Of a DNA stretch of 64,000 nucleotides, positions 42,602-53,464 are shown piece by piece. Positions within the stretch are counted from its first letter, which is position 1; each line of letters opens with the position of its first letter. The stretch is from Craspedostauros australis (Eukaryota; Bacillariophyta; Bacillariophyceae; Mastogloiales; Achnanthaceae), in NCBI GenBank assembly GCA_026770025.1, contig JAMXDE010000007.1:682001-746000 (forward strand), given 5' to 3'. Made by a program: the position numbers and the translations under genes. Below the pieces are notes generated by a model. It had not been told where the DNA came from and searched no databases. It was given only the letters and a program-made list of their open reading frames with translations.

Positions 42602-43811
42602 ATGGAGGTTGAGATTGCCCACTCTGGTATGCAAATTGTGGGTCGCAACGTGGACATGCTCACTTGCATGGAGCAACCCCCATGGCTCACCATCCTTTTC
42701 CGCAGGACGTATGGGACCAGCATCGCAGTGGCTTCTGCAGTATGGACAGCACTGACACAAGACGGGCTGCTACCAGGCAACACCACAATCAACCACATGC
42801 TTGGTGCACTCGTGTTCCTGAAGCAATACGTTCCATGGGAGATTCTTTCAGTGATGCTGAATAGGGATCGCAGAACATTAATGAAGTGGACATGGATTGT
42901 TTTGGAAGGCATTGCACGACTGAGCAGAACAAAGGTGAGTGAACTTGGTGCTGTGTGCGGAGATGACTTGAATGCGTGTGCTTGCCTGACATGACTCACA
43001 TCCCTTGCACATGCTCAAGTTCCTTTTTGTATCACTGCAGATCAGAATAGAGGAACGAAAGAATGGCAGTGTTGGTCACAACACTGTTTTCATGTCCGTG
43101 GATGGCACCGACTTTCGGATTGTGGAGCCCAATCCTTTCGACACAGATTGGTACTCTCACAAATTCAATGGGGCAGGCCTCAGATACGAGACTGGTGTGT
43201 GCATTCAGACTGGCCATCTTGTTTGGGTCGAGGGTCCATTTCCATGTGGGGAGTGGAATGATGTAACCATTTTTCGACGCAAGCTGAGGCAGGAACTGGA
43301 CGAAGGGGAGCAGGTGATTGCGGATCAAGGCTACAGGGGTGAGCCTTCGTGTTGCATTGAGAGGACCAGATACAATGGAGTGATACGTGCAAGGCACGAA
43401 ACAGTTCACAAACGCTTCAAAAACTGGAAGTGCTTGCGGGTGGAGTGGCGGCACCAACTTTGCAAACACCAACTGGCAATGTATGCCATCGCAGCTATCA
43501 CACAATTCGAACTGCAGGATGAAAATCCTTTGTTTGACCTGCAGGAGACCATGGCGGATATCAGGGAAATGGAGAATTGGGTGGCATCACTGGCGCCCCC
43601 CTCAGGAGCAGCCGCCTCACGGGAGGTGGATATGGAGGAAATGGTGGAGGAAGCAGCCAGAAGCGACAAGAGCAAAAGCACAACGAGCGAGGGCATGGAC
43701 GACAGCACAACAAGCGAGGGCATGAGTGGCAGCACAACAAGTGGGAGCGTCAGCAGCAGCCCGACGAGTGGCAGTGCAAGCAGCGATGACAGCAGCTCTG
43801 GACGGGAGTGA
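42602..43811 (+). CDS. DDE superfamily transposase (DDE_Tnp_4 / Harbinger-like)
   Basis: Two exons: 42602-42934 and 43041-43811. The intron is 106 nt, with donor AAAG/GTGAGT and acceptor ATCACTGCAG, phase 0. The product is 367 aa. The second exon holds the nuclease core. MSVDGTDFRIVEPNPFDTDW carries the first Asp (132), VIADQGYRGE the second (206), and ARHETVHKRFKNWKCLR the Glu (about 231). These are the D, D and E of the cut-and-paste catalytic triad. The stretch HKFNGAGLRYETGVCIQTG and GPFPCGEWNDVTIFR is typical of stramenopile members of this family. Exon 1 (111 aa) is helical and probably binds DNA. The C-terminal 70 residues are Ser/Thr/Glu-rich. All three catalytic residues are present and the frame is intact, so the element could be active or recently active. 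Confidence 0.85.
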
Positions 43812-45142
43812 GCCGTCTGGTGCATAATATAATTTTCTCACATAGTCCCTACCTCAATGTCGTATTGTTCATCTGGTGTTGCACAAGTAGCTGCGTTGTT
43901 GTTTGTCATTTGCGTTGGTGCTACCCGCAATGGAGTTTGTTGTGGCTGTCAGTGAATTGCAGAAGAGTGCGTACGCATGTGCGAGCACCCATGTTGTGAG
44001 AAGGAAAACGGAAAACAACACTGGCACCTCCAAAGAAAAGACTACAACAACCATGTAGCACGAATGGCCAACACAACACTGTTATGGTTTCACAACACAA
44101 TGCATGTTTAGCTGTTCACTGCAATGCACCTTGCTTGAGGGTGGCATGTAGATAATGCGGATGTACGAAAAGGAGCATGGCATCCCCACCAGCTTCGGAG
44201 TGTTTTGCGTTGCCTAGAAGGTCGACACTAAAATGCCCCACTGTATGTTGATGATCTCAACAGAACTGACAATACGAGCATGCACATGAACCTCATTCCC
44301 AACAACAAGGATAGTCATTGACATGTCAACGAAGGAACGAACGGCTGTACCAACACACCTGACAACAACAAAAGAAGGACACCAAAATCCAGAGAGACGG
44401 TGTGGACAGAATCACCTCCGTTGCAATCCTACCATGGCGGTCCTGGTCATTCGGAAACCAGGACAAGGAGTGCAAGCAAATGGACAGTTTTGTGCATGGA
44501 GGGAATGCAGCCACCCACAGGAAGCCCCTTGTTTGATCTGCATGATGGGCGAACACAACGTGTATCGAACACAAATTGAGGCATACAACGAACTACAGCC
44601 AAGCATTCCATTGTTGCTGTGGCACAGTGGCAACCAAGCAACTAATTCACCGGACATCATTGCTGGTGCAGGAAGAACTGTTGGAACAGACGAATTCCAG
44701 TTGCATCGCATACAGGAGCCACCCATGGACGAAACACTGTTGCAGTGGTGATGTTGGTGTACCTGTTGTTGTTGTTATTGTTGTGGTTGTGGTTGTGATT
44801 GTGATTGTAACAGGAACGAAGTGCTCTGTGGAGCAATGATCTCTGTGGAGAGTGTTGGGGTTGTGAGTTTTGTGTGCTCTGCGCTGGCCCAAGACAGCAG
44901 CCTTGTTTTGCGCGGACCGGAGACGAAAACACGCTCAGCAAACACCGACACAGTGTAAAGTGGGGAAATGGAGCAATGACGAAGAGCGAAAGCAACTCGG
45001 GCGAATTTTGGGGGGAAAGCACCAATTATCCAAAAAAGAACAAAAATGCCATATTATTCCGTCGAGGATAAGAACTAGGCGGAAACAAGCGATTTATGAC
45101 TTAAACGCTATGAAATAGAGCCAATTATTGCATTTTGAACTG
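43812..45142. other. Transposase 3' flank
   Basis: About 1.3 kb holding one weak small frame (44323-44751, listed separately). The plus strand has a GT-rich tract near 44760-44810. The final 150 bases are AT-rich with CCAATTAT words at about 45023 and 45121, then the C run at 45143-45149 that may end the element. Confidence 0.35.
44323..44751 (+). CDS. Possible small Cys-containing protein
   Basis: ATG-to-TGA frame of 142 codons in the candidate transposon. The middle reads GQFCAWRECSHPQEAPCLIC, four Cys and a His in spacing that could bind zinc, followed by a mixed segment (YRTQIEAYNELQPSIPLLLW). No family is recognised. It could be a third element protein or chance; the opposite strand is also open here. 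Confidence 0.28.
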   Translation: MSTKERTAVPTHLTTTKEGHQNPERRCGQNHLRCNPTMAVLVIRKPGQGVQANGQFCAWRECSHPQEAPCLICMMGEHNVYRTQIEAYNELQPSIPLLLWHSGNQATNSPDIIAGAGRTVGTDEFQLHRIQEPPMDETLLQW

Positions 45143-45149
45143 CCCCCCC

Positions 45150-46143
45150 AGTCGACACATGCAACGCACACCGACGCTCGCGCATTTTTGTCGCCTCTCT
45201 GCGCCGTCTTCCTTTCCCTTTGCGCTTGTTTCGTCTTGGTTCTCGGATTCACCCCAATTCCCAACACAGAGACAGAACAGCGCGCCATTTGAGAAACCGA
45301 TGCGGAAACAACGGAAGCCACCACGAAGCATGACAGAGCACGGCGTTGACTCGTGATCACGACAAAATTTTGATCTTGGTGGAACAACTGTGTGGAATCA
45401 TTACAACGCCACAACAACAACAACAACAACTGCATTGCCAAGAGAGCGAGAGCCAGAGAGTTCGACACCATCAGCATCATCATCAACATCATCAGGAGAG
45501 AGGCAGCGTACCAACAGCAACAAAAGCAGCGTTGCGAGGATCATCACAGAGTGCTTCCCTCCCTCGTCCCTTCCTTTCTTCCTTTCTCCCTTCCTTGTGC
45601 GGCTGTTGGCTGTTCCGTCCACGACCAAGAGAGCCGAAGATTGCACAAAAGAGCAGTATCACGAGGAACATCGCACAAAAAACATCCCCTTCCCAAAAAG
45701 ACCCGCAGAGTATCAGTCAGCCACGACAACAGCGATCGGCACGAAACAGCCACACCACGACCCATCTCGACCAATCTGTTCCGCAATCCGCGTGACTCGG
45801 ACAAGGCCTCCAATTCGATCGCTGCAGCAGCACCAAAGAGGATCGTACCGCAGAGCATCTCTTCCAAGCACAGGACACAAGAGCACCTTTGCATAGCAAA
45901 CGCAACTGCCGCGTTTGCCAATTGGGGTCCCAAACAGCACAACGGGGAGCTTTTTGTCATCCACTTGTGCAACTACCTGTAGTTGCAGCAGGACAGATTC
46001 GCTGGTTGACCGAGAGAAGCCCCACAACAGTCGCACCAGCACAACCTGAATCGAGTACTGCTTCCCTCTACTGCCGGAGCATAACATTTCACTGATCATA
46101 CGAGCATCCGCAGCAGCAACAACACAAACTGCAACAAGCAACC
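45150..46143. other. Promoter and long A/C-rich leader of the symporter gene
   Basis: From about 45390 the plus strand is rich in CAACAACAA, CATCATCA and AAGAGAGCC runs up to the ATG at 46144. Three overlapping polar frames (45346-45982) are by-products of this composition. It is the same kind of leader as upstream of the gene at 6342. Confidence 0.5.
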
Positions 46144-47988
46144 ATGGCGTCCGCAGCATCCCCCGCAATGGATGAACTCACGAGGTGGCTGCAGGCTTCC
46201 GAGCAGGGCCAAAACAACACAATGACCACAAGCGGCGATGACTCCAACGATGACAACACCTTCCTGGACATCTTCTCGGTCGTCATGTCCAACATGCTCC
46301 TCTTCTTCCTCATCTTCGGCCTTTCCGCCACCGTGCAGATCGGCAACCTCAAGCACCAGCTCACCAACAAGTTCGCGATCATCACGGGAGTTGCCATGCA
46401 GTTCTTCATCATGCCCGTCCTCGGCTTCACGGCCGTGCTCATGCTGCAAAAGACTGACTTCAGCGAGGCCATGGGGGTCACCCTGCTCGTCGTCACGGCC
46501 AGCCCGGGCGGATCCTACTCCAACTGGTGGTGCTCGCTCTTCAACGCAGAACTCGCGCTCAGCGTGGCCATGACCTCCGTGTCATCGCTGCTCTCCATCG
46601 TCCTGCTCCCCGCCAACCTATTCTTCTACACGTGGCTTGCGTACGGCGTCATCGACAGCGGCAACGAGGACGAAGGCGACCTCAACGTGCTAGAATCGCT
46701 GGACTTCGGCGGCATCCTCATCTCGCTGGGCGTCGTGCTGTCCGGCATCCTCATCGGCCTCTACTGCGGCTACAAATTCGACAACGCCACCTTCCACAAC
46801 CGCGCCAACAAGCTCGGAAGCTTCTGCGGCCTCTCCCTCATCCTCTTCAGCGCATTCCTGGGATCGGGAGGCGACAGCGACACCAACTTCTGGAGCTTGC
46901 CGTGGTCCTTCTACATCGGCGTCGCATTCCCCTGCGTCATCGGCATGGCGCTCGCCAACATCATTTCCCGCAGCCTCAAACTCTCGGGTCCCGAAACCGT
47001 CGCCATCTCCATCGAATGCTGCTACCAGAACACGGCCATCGGCACCAGCGTCGCCGTCACCATGTTCGATGACCCAACCGAACGTGCCGAGGCCATCAGC
47101 GTGCCGCTCTTTTACGGTCTCGTGGAGGCCCTCATCATCGGCATCTACTGCGTCATCGTGTGGAAGGCAGGCTGGACGAAGGCTCCGGCCGATGAGAAGA
47201 TGTGCGTCGTCATGGCCAAGACGTACGAAATCGAAGATCATAGCGCGGACAAGACCGAGGACGACGATGAGAATAAGCGAGATATCGTCGACGAGACCGC
47301 GTTGCCATTGGAACAGCACACTGGATCTTCCAAGAAGATGGTGGAGGCGGATGAGGAGATGGACGACATCGAAGCCAGCATGGCGGCAACGCCGTACGGC
47401 AAGACAGCATCCAAGCAAGCGGACAAGAACGCACATGAACAGCGGGACAGGTTATACAGTTCGGACGTCACGGTGTCCACAACCGCGGCGTCCACACCGG
47501 GCACACCGCTCACACCATTCGGTTCCACCATCTCGGACGATGTCACTCCAGGCCTGCAGGCCAAGCCAGCACACGGCGAGGACGGTGCCTCGTCGGGCAC
47601 CTTATCAGATAAATCATCCCTATCGTCGTCGGCAGGCGCGGCGCAATCCACGCTGATCGCCACGACGAGCGAGGACACAGGGGCCGACGACACGGCCCAG
47701 CGGCATCTCGAACGAACGCTCGAGGAGACCTTCAACGGCCAAATCGAGACGGTCTTGAACAAAGATCGTTCCACGGCGGACATCATCGCCACGGACGACA
47801 GCGAAGACCAGAAATCCACCGACCGATCACTTCAGGGATCCGCCGCCGAAGAACTCAAGCAACCGATCGACTTGGAGCCGCATCGCAGCATGGATTCCAG
47901 CGGCGAAACATCCTTGCCCATGTCAGTGGACATGCTGGGGCAGCCAGTCGTGGCAATGTCTCCCATCAAAGGAAGCACGGCGGTATGA
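46144..47988 (+). CDS. Bile acid:sodium symporter (BASS/SLC10) family transporter with long tail
   Basis: Single exon, 614 aa, start in CAACCATGGCG, TGA at 47986. Residues 40-345 contain about nine hydrophobic helices. Family motifs are visible: LFFLIFGLSATVQIGNLKHQ in the first helix pair, VVTASPGGSYSNWWCSLFNA (about 117-136) and ALSVAMTSVSSLLSIVLLP, which correspond to the crossover region of the sodium-binding fold. Further on, AISIECCYQNTAIGTSVAV (about 287-305) matches the second conserved E-x-x-x-Q-N site. Members move organic anions (bile acids, pyruvate, 2-keto acids and others) with Na+. No transit peptide is apparent, so the plasma membrane or an endomembrane is likely. Residues 350-614 form a hydrophilic Ser/Thr/Asp/Glu tail with many phosphorylatable sites, much longer than in typical members. 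Substrate cannot be read from the sequence. Confidence 0.85.
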   Translation: MASAASPAMDELTRWLQASEQGQNNTMTTSGDDSNDDNTFLDIFSVVMSNMLLFFLIFGLSATVQIGNLKHQLTNKFAIITGVAMQFFIMPVLGFTAVLMLQKTDFSEAMGVTLLVVTASPGGSYSNWWCSLFNAELALSVAMTSVSSLLSIVLLPANLFFYTWLAYGVIDSGNEDEGDLNVLESLDFGGILISLGVVLSGILIGLYCGYKFDNATFHNRANKLGSFCGLSLILFSAFLGSGGDSDTNFWSLPWSFYIGVAFPCVIGMALANIISRSLKLSGPETVAISIECCYQNTAIGTSVAVTMFDDPTERAEAISVPLFYGLVEALIIGIYCVIVWKAGWTKAPADEKMCVVMAKTYEIEDHSADKTEDDDENKRDIVDETALPLEQHTGSSKKMVEADEEMDDIEASMAATPYGKTASKQADKNAHEQRDRLYSSDVTVSTTAASTPGTPLTPFGSTISDDVTPGLQAKPAHGEDGASSGTLSDKSSLSSSAGAAQSTLIATTSEDTGADDTAQRHLERTLEETFNGQIETVLNKDRSTADIIATDDSEDQKSTDRSLQGSAAEELKQPIDLEPHRSMDSSGETSLPMSVDMLGQPVVAMSPIKGSTAV

Positions 47989-48337
47989 AAGCCGCTTTTT
48001 GAGGGAATGAACGATTGAATGAATGAATGAATGAATGAATGATTGATTGATGGCGCAGCAGCCAGCATCGTGGAATATAATTGAATGAAAGTTAAAACAC
48101 AAACGGAACCATCATATCTTATTGTAATAACGCCAAATTACAACAACAAGTTGAATCGACACTGAATCAACAACGATGAACTGCAAAGGACACTGTCGGA
48201 GCGGGAGTAATGACAGACTTGAGTTGAGCAGAGTCAAGGCACATTAACATCGATTCATGATTCATTTCGGTGCTATGCAATCTTCTGCTGCAATGTGTCA
48301 CTCCTCCTCGTCCTCATCCGTGCATGCTGTGAGTATT
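47989..48337. other. Convergent intergenic region with tetranucleotide repeat
   Basis: About 350 bases between two gene 3' ends. A GAAT/GATT tetranucleotide repeat occupies roughly 48013-48050. Nothing else is recognised. Confidence 0.5.
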
Positions 48338-48877
48338 CTACGTAAAAATTGGCGTTAGTTTGGTGGTGTTGGGCGGCAGCTGAGCAAGCTCTGCAAAGTT
48401 GTCCTTCACGTACTTGGTGAACCTTTTCGCAAGTCGATCCGCGCCGTAGTTGGCTCCCCACCAGTCCCTCGGATGGTACTGATCTTGATTTTGAAGGATC
48501 TTGGTGAACTGCTGCTGCAGGTCCGACATGTCGGTGAAGAATTCGCCAGTCTGATTGTTCACATACTTCCACCCGCCGAAGATGTGCTTGTTCATGAGGA
48601 TGGGGGTGTCGAGCGCCAATGCCTGTGCAGCGACGCGAGGTGAGGCATCTGAGATTTGCGGCAGAAAGACGAATCTGCTTTGGCGGATGTACTTGAACAT
48701 CTGACTTTGGCCCAGGAATTGGGTCTGCTTGATGAGGCCCTCGCATTTCTCTGCAGAATTTGTGCATGCACAAATATATAACATAATATATGTAATGTCA
48801 TGTAATTGTAGAGCATGAAAAATGTGAGAACGAGTACAGATGGACACAGTGCGCATGTTTTCGAAATAGCGTCCGGT

Positions 48878-48909
<32 letters not shown>

Positions 48910-51900
48910 TGCGGATAGCTAACAAGACAATGTACCCATGCGCCAACACACCAATGCACCAATAAGGTGGGCAAATTAACGAGCGCAATCAAGAATACCC
49001 GAGCAACACGACACGGCGTCCCATCTGCAACTTACTCGGTATCGTGCAAGTCATGTTACCCAGCTTGCTGGCAAAGAGGACGCCCGTCATGTTCAGATCG
49101 CACATGACATCCAGCGCCTCCTGAACGAACGTCCAATTCTTGTTGTACGAGCTCCATCCATCGCAGTTGGTCTTCACCTCCTGATTGGAACCGGAGTACG
49201 AAAAGTCATATAGCTTCGGTTCTTCGATCTTAGGAAATGCTTCGATCCAGTCCGATTGCGCCATGAGGACGTGCTTGACGTGGCTTGGGAAGTGCTTTTC
49301 GGGATCTCTCATGTTGTGCAAGAATCCTGGGAACAAAGGGGTGTAGGTATCCTCCGCATACTTCTCGCTCCACGGGTTGGGCCCAGGCAGTGGGAAGTTC
49401 TCAAAGCTTGAGATTCCCAGGAACAGCACCTTGTCCTTGTACTCATGGAACAGATCCCAGGATGCCTTGTCGCTCTTGAACGGCGTTCTGACCATGGCGA
49501 TGTTGACGTAGTTGTCGTCTTGATCGACCACCGGCTGGAAGGGCTTGTGACGAACCAGCCTCCTGTAGACAGGGTGGGTGTTGGATGGTCGTGGCATGCA
49601 CTCCTTGCTTGTCGAATTCCACCGGCATTCTCCGTTGCACCATGATTCCCCATATCCCTTTGTACACTCTTTGCACGACAGAGCGGTGTGCTGGCCGCAC
49701 GTTACAGAGCCAAGTGGTGCACATTTGTGCTTTTCGGCGATCCATTCGCAGTCTCCGTTGCACCTGCATATTTGAATGACCATCGTGCGGATGCAGATAG
49801 AATTGGAGGAAATACCAGCTTGTCAGTACTTTGAGTCGAGCGGAGGCAAGGCTGAGGTTGAATAGAACGCAGTTCTGTACTCGTACAAAGCAGATTGTAG
49901 TGCAAACCTCAACTATACATAGAGTGCAAATACTTGTGTTTGGAGCACTACTCCGAACCGATCAAACAACATGACGACGATTGCAGCGAGAAAGATGAAG
50001 TGACTTACCACAGCGCGCCATGGCCCTTGGGACAATGCAAGCAATTTGCCGCTCGATGCATTCCGCAGCTCACAGCCTTGTGCGGCGGCTGATCCTTCTC
50101 TTTCATTTTTCGAAGGCGCTTTAATTTGTCATTCACCCTTGCGACCGCGGGATTGCCTTCCCGTACGCTTGTCGGGTGCCACGGATGGTGGACGCCTAGC
50201 AGCCGCGTGTATACGTACTTGTCGAACCATTCAAAGTTCTTGCATTTGTTGGCTTCGCGATGTTGTATCTGTTTCTGAATGCGAGGGTCGTCCTTCATCT
50301 CTTTGATGAATTGATACCACTCGGGGTGCTTGGACGGATCAGCTGATCCGAAGCTGATTTTGTAAAATTCATCTTTGGCTGGATGATCCTTGGCCCAAAC
50401 CTCCAGAACTCGCATGTTGTTGCGCGTCACGACCTTCGTGAAGTCATCAGCTTTGCCCTCGCGCAGTCGATATGTGCCGTTGTGAAGATTCAGTTCATCG
50501 ATCAATCGCTGTGGCACGTGCGGAGGCCAATGTCCAACCTCGTGGATGTGGATGCGGTAGATGTGGCCCACGCGGGAGCACGGGACCATCACGACACGTC
50601 CACCGCACATCCACGTCTTCATGGCGAGCTCCGTGTTCTCTGCACCCCAAATGTAAATCCCCTCATCGTACCCACCCAGTCTCCAAAACTCGTCCTGTCG
50701 CATGGCGAAGAGCGATCCTGGGCCAAACGGAGTTTCGAATGGTTCGCGCGATCCAGGACGCTCAACTTTACCGTGTTCGCTGAATCGATCCAGGTTGTAT
50801 CCGAAGAAGAAGTGTTCATTGATCTTCCCGTATGATGGCGTTGCTGGGTTGCTGTAGTTATGCGCACCAAGGTCGCCCAATCCATCGATGACCTGCATGG
50901 ATAGCGTTTTTGGATTCTCCAAAATAGGCAGGAGGAGATGCTCCAACCATGTCCCGCTTTCCATCTCCACATGAGAATCGATGAATACCAGCACTTCGCC
51001 TTTCGCGGCCTTGGCACCAATCAATCGAGAGCGCGCACATCCTTCACGCAGACGGTTAGTGATGACCTTCACCTTGGGGAGCTTGGTCATTTCTTGGATC
51101 TCTCGTTCGCTCGGATCAATGTCGTCCTCGTCTCCTCCCAAGTCATTGTCATTGTCATTGCCGCCACCACTACCATCTATGGAATTGGCGTCGTTCTGGA
51201 CAGCGCCTTGCTTGGCACCGGCTTTTTTCGTTTTTGCGGGTCGTTCGCCTGGTTCCTGGCCGTTATCATCGACCAGAATAATCTCCTCCAACAGCTCCGG
51301 CGGGGTGCGCGCCAAGACGCTGTGCACGGTCATAGGAATGGCACCTTGCAGTTCATGTTGAACGGTGACGATGACCGATACCTTCGGCATTTGGGTCGTG
51401 TTGAAACGGTACAGACCGCACACGGGGTGGAAGAACTTGTGACCTGGTGACGGCCGTAACGATGATAACTCGGACGCGTCCACGTACGTGCGGCCGAGAT
51501 AATCATCGGTTGAAGTTTCCAACCAGTACGCTGGTGTCAGAATTGGATCCACGTTGTCGTTGTCGCCAATGGTGCTTTTGGCATTCGAATTGGCCGCTTC
51601 TTTATTTCTGTTTGAATCAGCAGCATCTGCGGTCAACAACCGTATCTGATCTTCGAACTCCAGCTTCTGCTGTTGCAGCTTCTGTTGCAGCTCCTCGTAA
51701 ATGGCCTTGTAGGGATTGATAGTCGTGATGCTCGCATCCGTAGTGACAATTTCCGCCTCCTTGGCAATTCCTCCAAACTGAGAGGGATCTTTGTTCATCT
51801 CCATCTCGATCCTTCCCATGGGGTCTCCGCAGTTGGATTGCTGCATCAGGTATGTCATGTACGAAGTGGAATAGCCGAGGTACAACAACATCGAAATGAA

Positions 51901-52116
51901 GAGTCCCAGCACTTGAGTCTTGGGCGGAACGTTGCACCTTGCCGTTGCTGACGACGAAGCCATCGTGGATGCTGCTGCGGATGCGGACGTTGATGGAGTG
52001 TTAGATGTCGTTGGTCTTGTTCTGGGGACCTGGTATTGGCCGTCCCCGTTGTTGCTGCCAGCTTGGTCATTGTCGTCATTCTTCTTGTTTGCGACAGATG
52101 ACCTCATCGTTGTCAT
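48338..52116 (-). CDS. Fusion glycosyltransferase: GT27 domain, Cys/Trp modules, GT-B-like domain
   Basis: Three exons: 52116-50009, 49763-49036 and 48750-48338. Introns are 245 and 285 nt; phases 2 and 1 agree. The product is 1082 aa. Type II membrane topology: a Ser/Thr-rich cytosolic start and one helix (about 68-90). A GT-A domain of polypeptide GalNAc-transferase type (GT27) follows, with KVSVIVTVQHELQGAIPMTV (245-264), EEIILVDD (277-284), the D-x-H metal site in VLVFIDSHVEMESG (390-392), GGYDEGIYIWGAENTELAMK (481-500) and PCSRVGHIYR (512-521). The usual ricin-type lectin domain is absent. Instead there are two copies of a CGxHxAxxCxxCxxGxGxxW-CNGxCxW module (about 684-711 and 728-755). 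The first copy is completed only across the exon 1/2 junction. The last 300 residues (RFVFLPQISDASPRVAAQAL, FGGWKYVNNQTGEFF) resemble the nucleotide-sugar half of a GT-B enzyme. Golgi O-glycan synthesis is inferred. Confidence 0.8.
48886..48909. repeat. AG microsatellite in intron 2 of the fusion glycosyltransferase gene
   Basis: About 12 uninterrupted AG dinucleotides, preceded by a short CA run, inside the intron spanning 49035-48751. Confidence 0.9.
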
Positions 52117-53464
52117 CCACCGATCTTGGGCCTGGGAGCGTACTCGTACGTGGGCTGTGCCACTTGGGTGTATCGCAGTGTTTGTATCCCTGTCTGTACC
52201 AATCTTACCATATGATCGTGGCTGGAGAGAGAGAGAGGCGGCGGTATGTTGTTACGCAGCAAGATTCGTTCAATCGCAATCGAGCATCAGCAACTCTGGA
52301 TCCAAAAAAGATGGTCGGCAGAGACCCGAGATCAAAGGTCGAAAATGAGGCAATGACGAACCAGAATCCAGGACGGAATGGAAATAGACGTTGTACGAGT
52401 GTGGGTGCGAAGAGGTCGTGCGCTTCGATGTGTATCGCAACAATGGTATGGTGTTGCACTTGTATTCGTAGGTCGTGTACGACTAGCACGTCTATGCTTT
52501 TCTCGATTGCCTCCCTTGTTTGCTGATCGATGGGTCGTCTTCTCCAGTTCATTCGCGATGACCGCTGTCATTATTGTTCCTTTTTCTCATCGTTGTCGCG
52601 ATCGTGCTTTCCTTTGCATTGGTTCTGCTTGTTTCTGTTTCCATTTCCGAATCTGTTTCTGTGTGGTTTACACGTGTCTTGATCAGTAAGACGCACTGAA
52701 CTGAAACTGCGTGATTCAATCGGCGAATCACGGAATGATAAACCACGACTCAGCCGGTTCACCTTTGATTCTTATGGTCCAACTGATCGAAACGCGGCTT
52801 CGAAAGGTGACTTGGAACGTGACTGAATTGGGAACTGGCCAAAAAAGAAGAAGATCCGTTCTGTCGCTGGTGTGTGTTTCTTGCCTCTTGGTTGACACAC
52901 ACAGTGAGACCAACCGTGGTACACTCGCAGCTCGTTGATCGTGGTGGTGGGAGGTCGCGAAGAGCAGACGCGCGTTTCTTGTACCGAGTCACAGACGCGA
53001 GGCATCGCATCACGCCCAACAGCAACCGCCACGGGAAACGTCGTTCTTTTCTTTCTTGCTTTTCTTGCTGCGTCCCCTCTCCCTGCCTTGTGGGAACTGG
53101 CGCTGGTGTGTGGATGAGTGGGCTCATAGTCGCAGAAGCCCTTGACAAGAAGGACAAGAAACAGAGTGCAAGCGACCAGTGGCGACAGCACCATCACCAT
53201 TAACCAGCAAGCAGCCGATTGCAAGCCTCGGCGTCCACTCCACACCGGTCTCAGCTCCTCGATCGCACGTTGCGGGCAGTCATCGCCAGCACCCGCGTAT
53301 CATCCGCATTCCATCAACTCTGCTCTGCGAGTGATCCCACCCAACGCTCCCACATTCGGTTTGGCTTCGCTTGGTCCGATTCAATCTGATTCAATCTGAT
53401 TTGGCTTGATTTGATTTGATTTGATCTGGGTTGGATCATTTGACACGGAGCGTTGGGAAGCGTC
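52117..53464. other. Divergent intergenic region and leader of the channel gene
   Basis: About 1.35 kb. GTACTCGTACGTGG lies about 25 bases upstream of the glycosyltransferase ATG, and a CGTAGGTCGTGTACGACTAG near-palindrome lies at about 52467-52486. Plus-strand TTGATTTGATT repeats at 53382-53430 sit just upstream of the channel gene start. Frames at 52378-53245 overlap on both strands and have no motifs. Confidence 0.45.

Larger units (their letters stand above)
36942..45149. mobile_element. Candidate two-gene DNA transposon with internal satellite arrays
   Basis: Proposed unit holding the DDE transposase (+, 42602-43811), the divergent 801-aa orphan gene (-, 37351-39948) and, between them, 2.6 kb with three tandem arrays. 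Candidate ends are a 12-base G run (36942-36953) and a 7-base C run (45143-45149), which are inverted relative to each other. Beyond the homopolymers I could not align a convincing terminal inverted repeat or target-site duplication. The boundaries are therefore inference; the transposase itself is solid. PIF/Harbinger-type elements commonly carry a transposase plus a second, DNA-binding protein gene, which fits this layout. Confidence 0.4.

Noticed and set aside
36942-45149. Claiming defined terminal inverted repeats for the candidate transposon
   Set aside because: Only the G and C runs are inverted; adjoining sequence aligns poorly and no target-site duplication was found.
48338-48988. Treating 48338-48988, 48989-49783 and 50005-52116 as three separate genes
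   Set aside because: Splice sites with matching phase join them, and a Cys/Trp module is completed exactly across the first junction; the short frames lack good starts.
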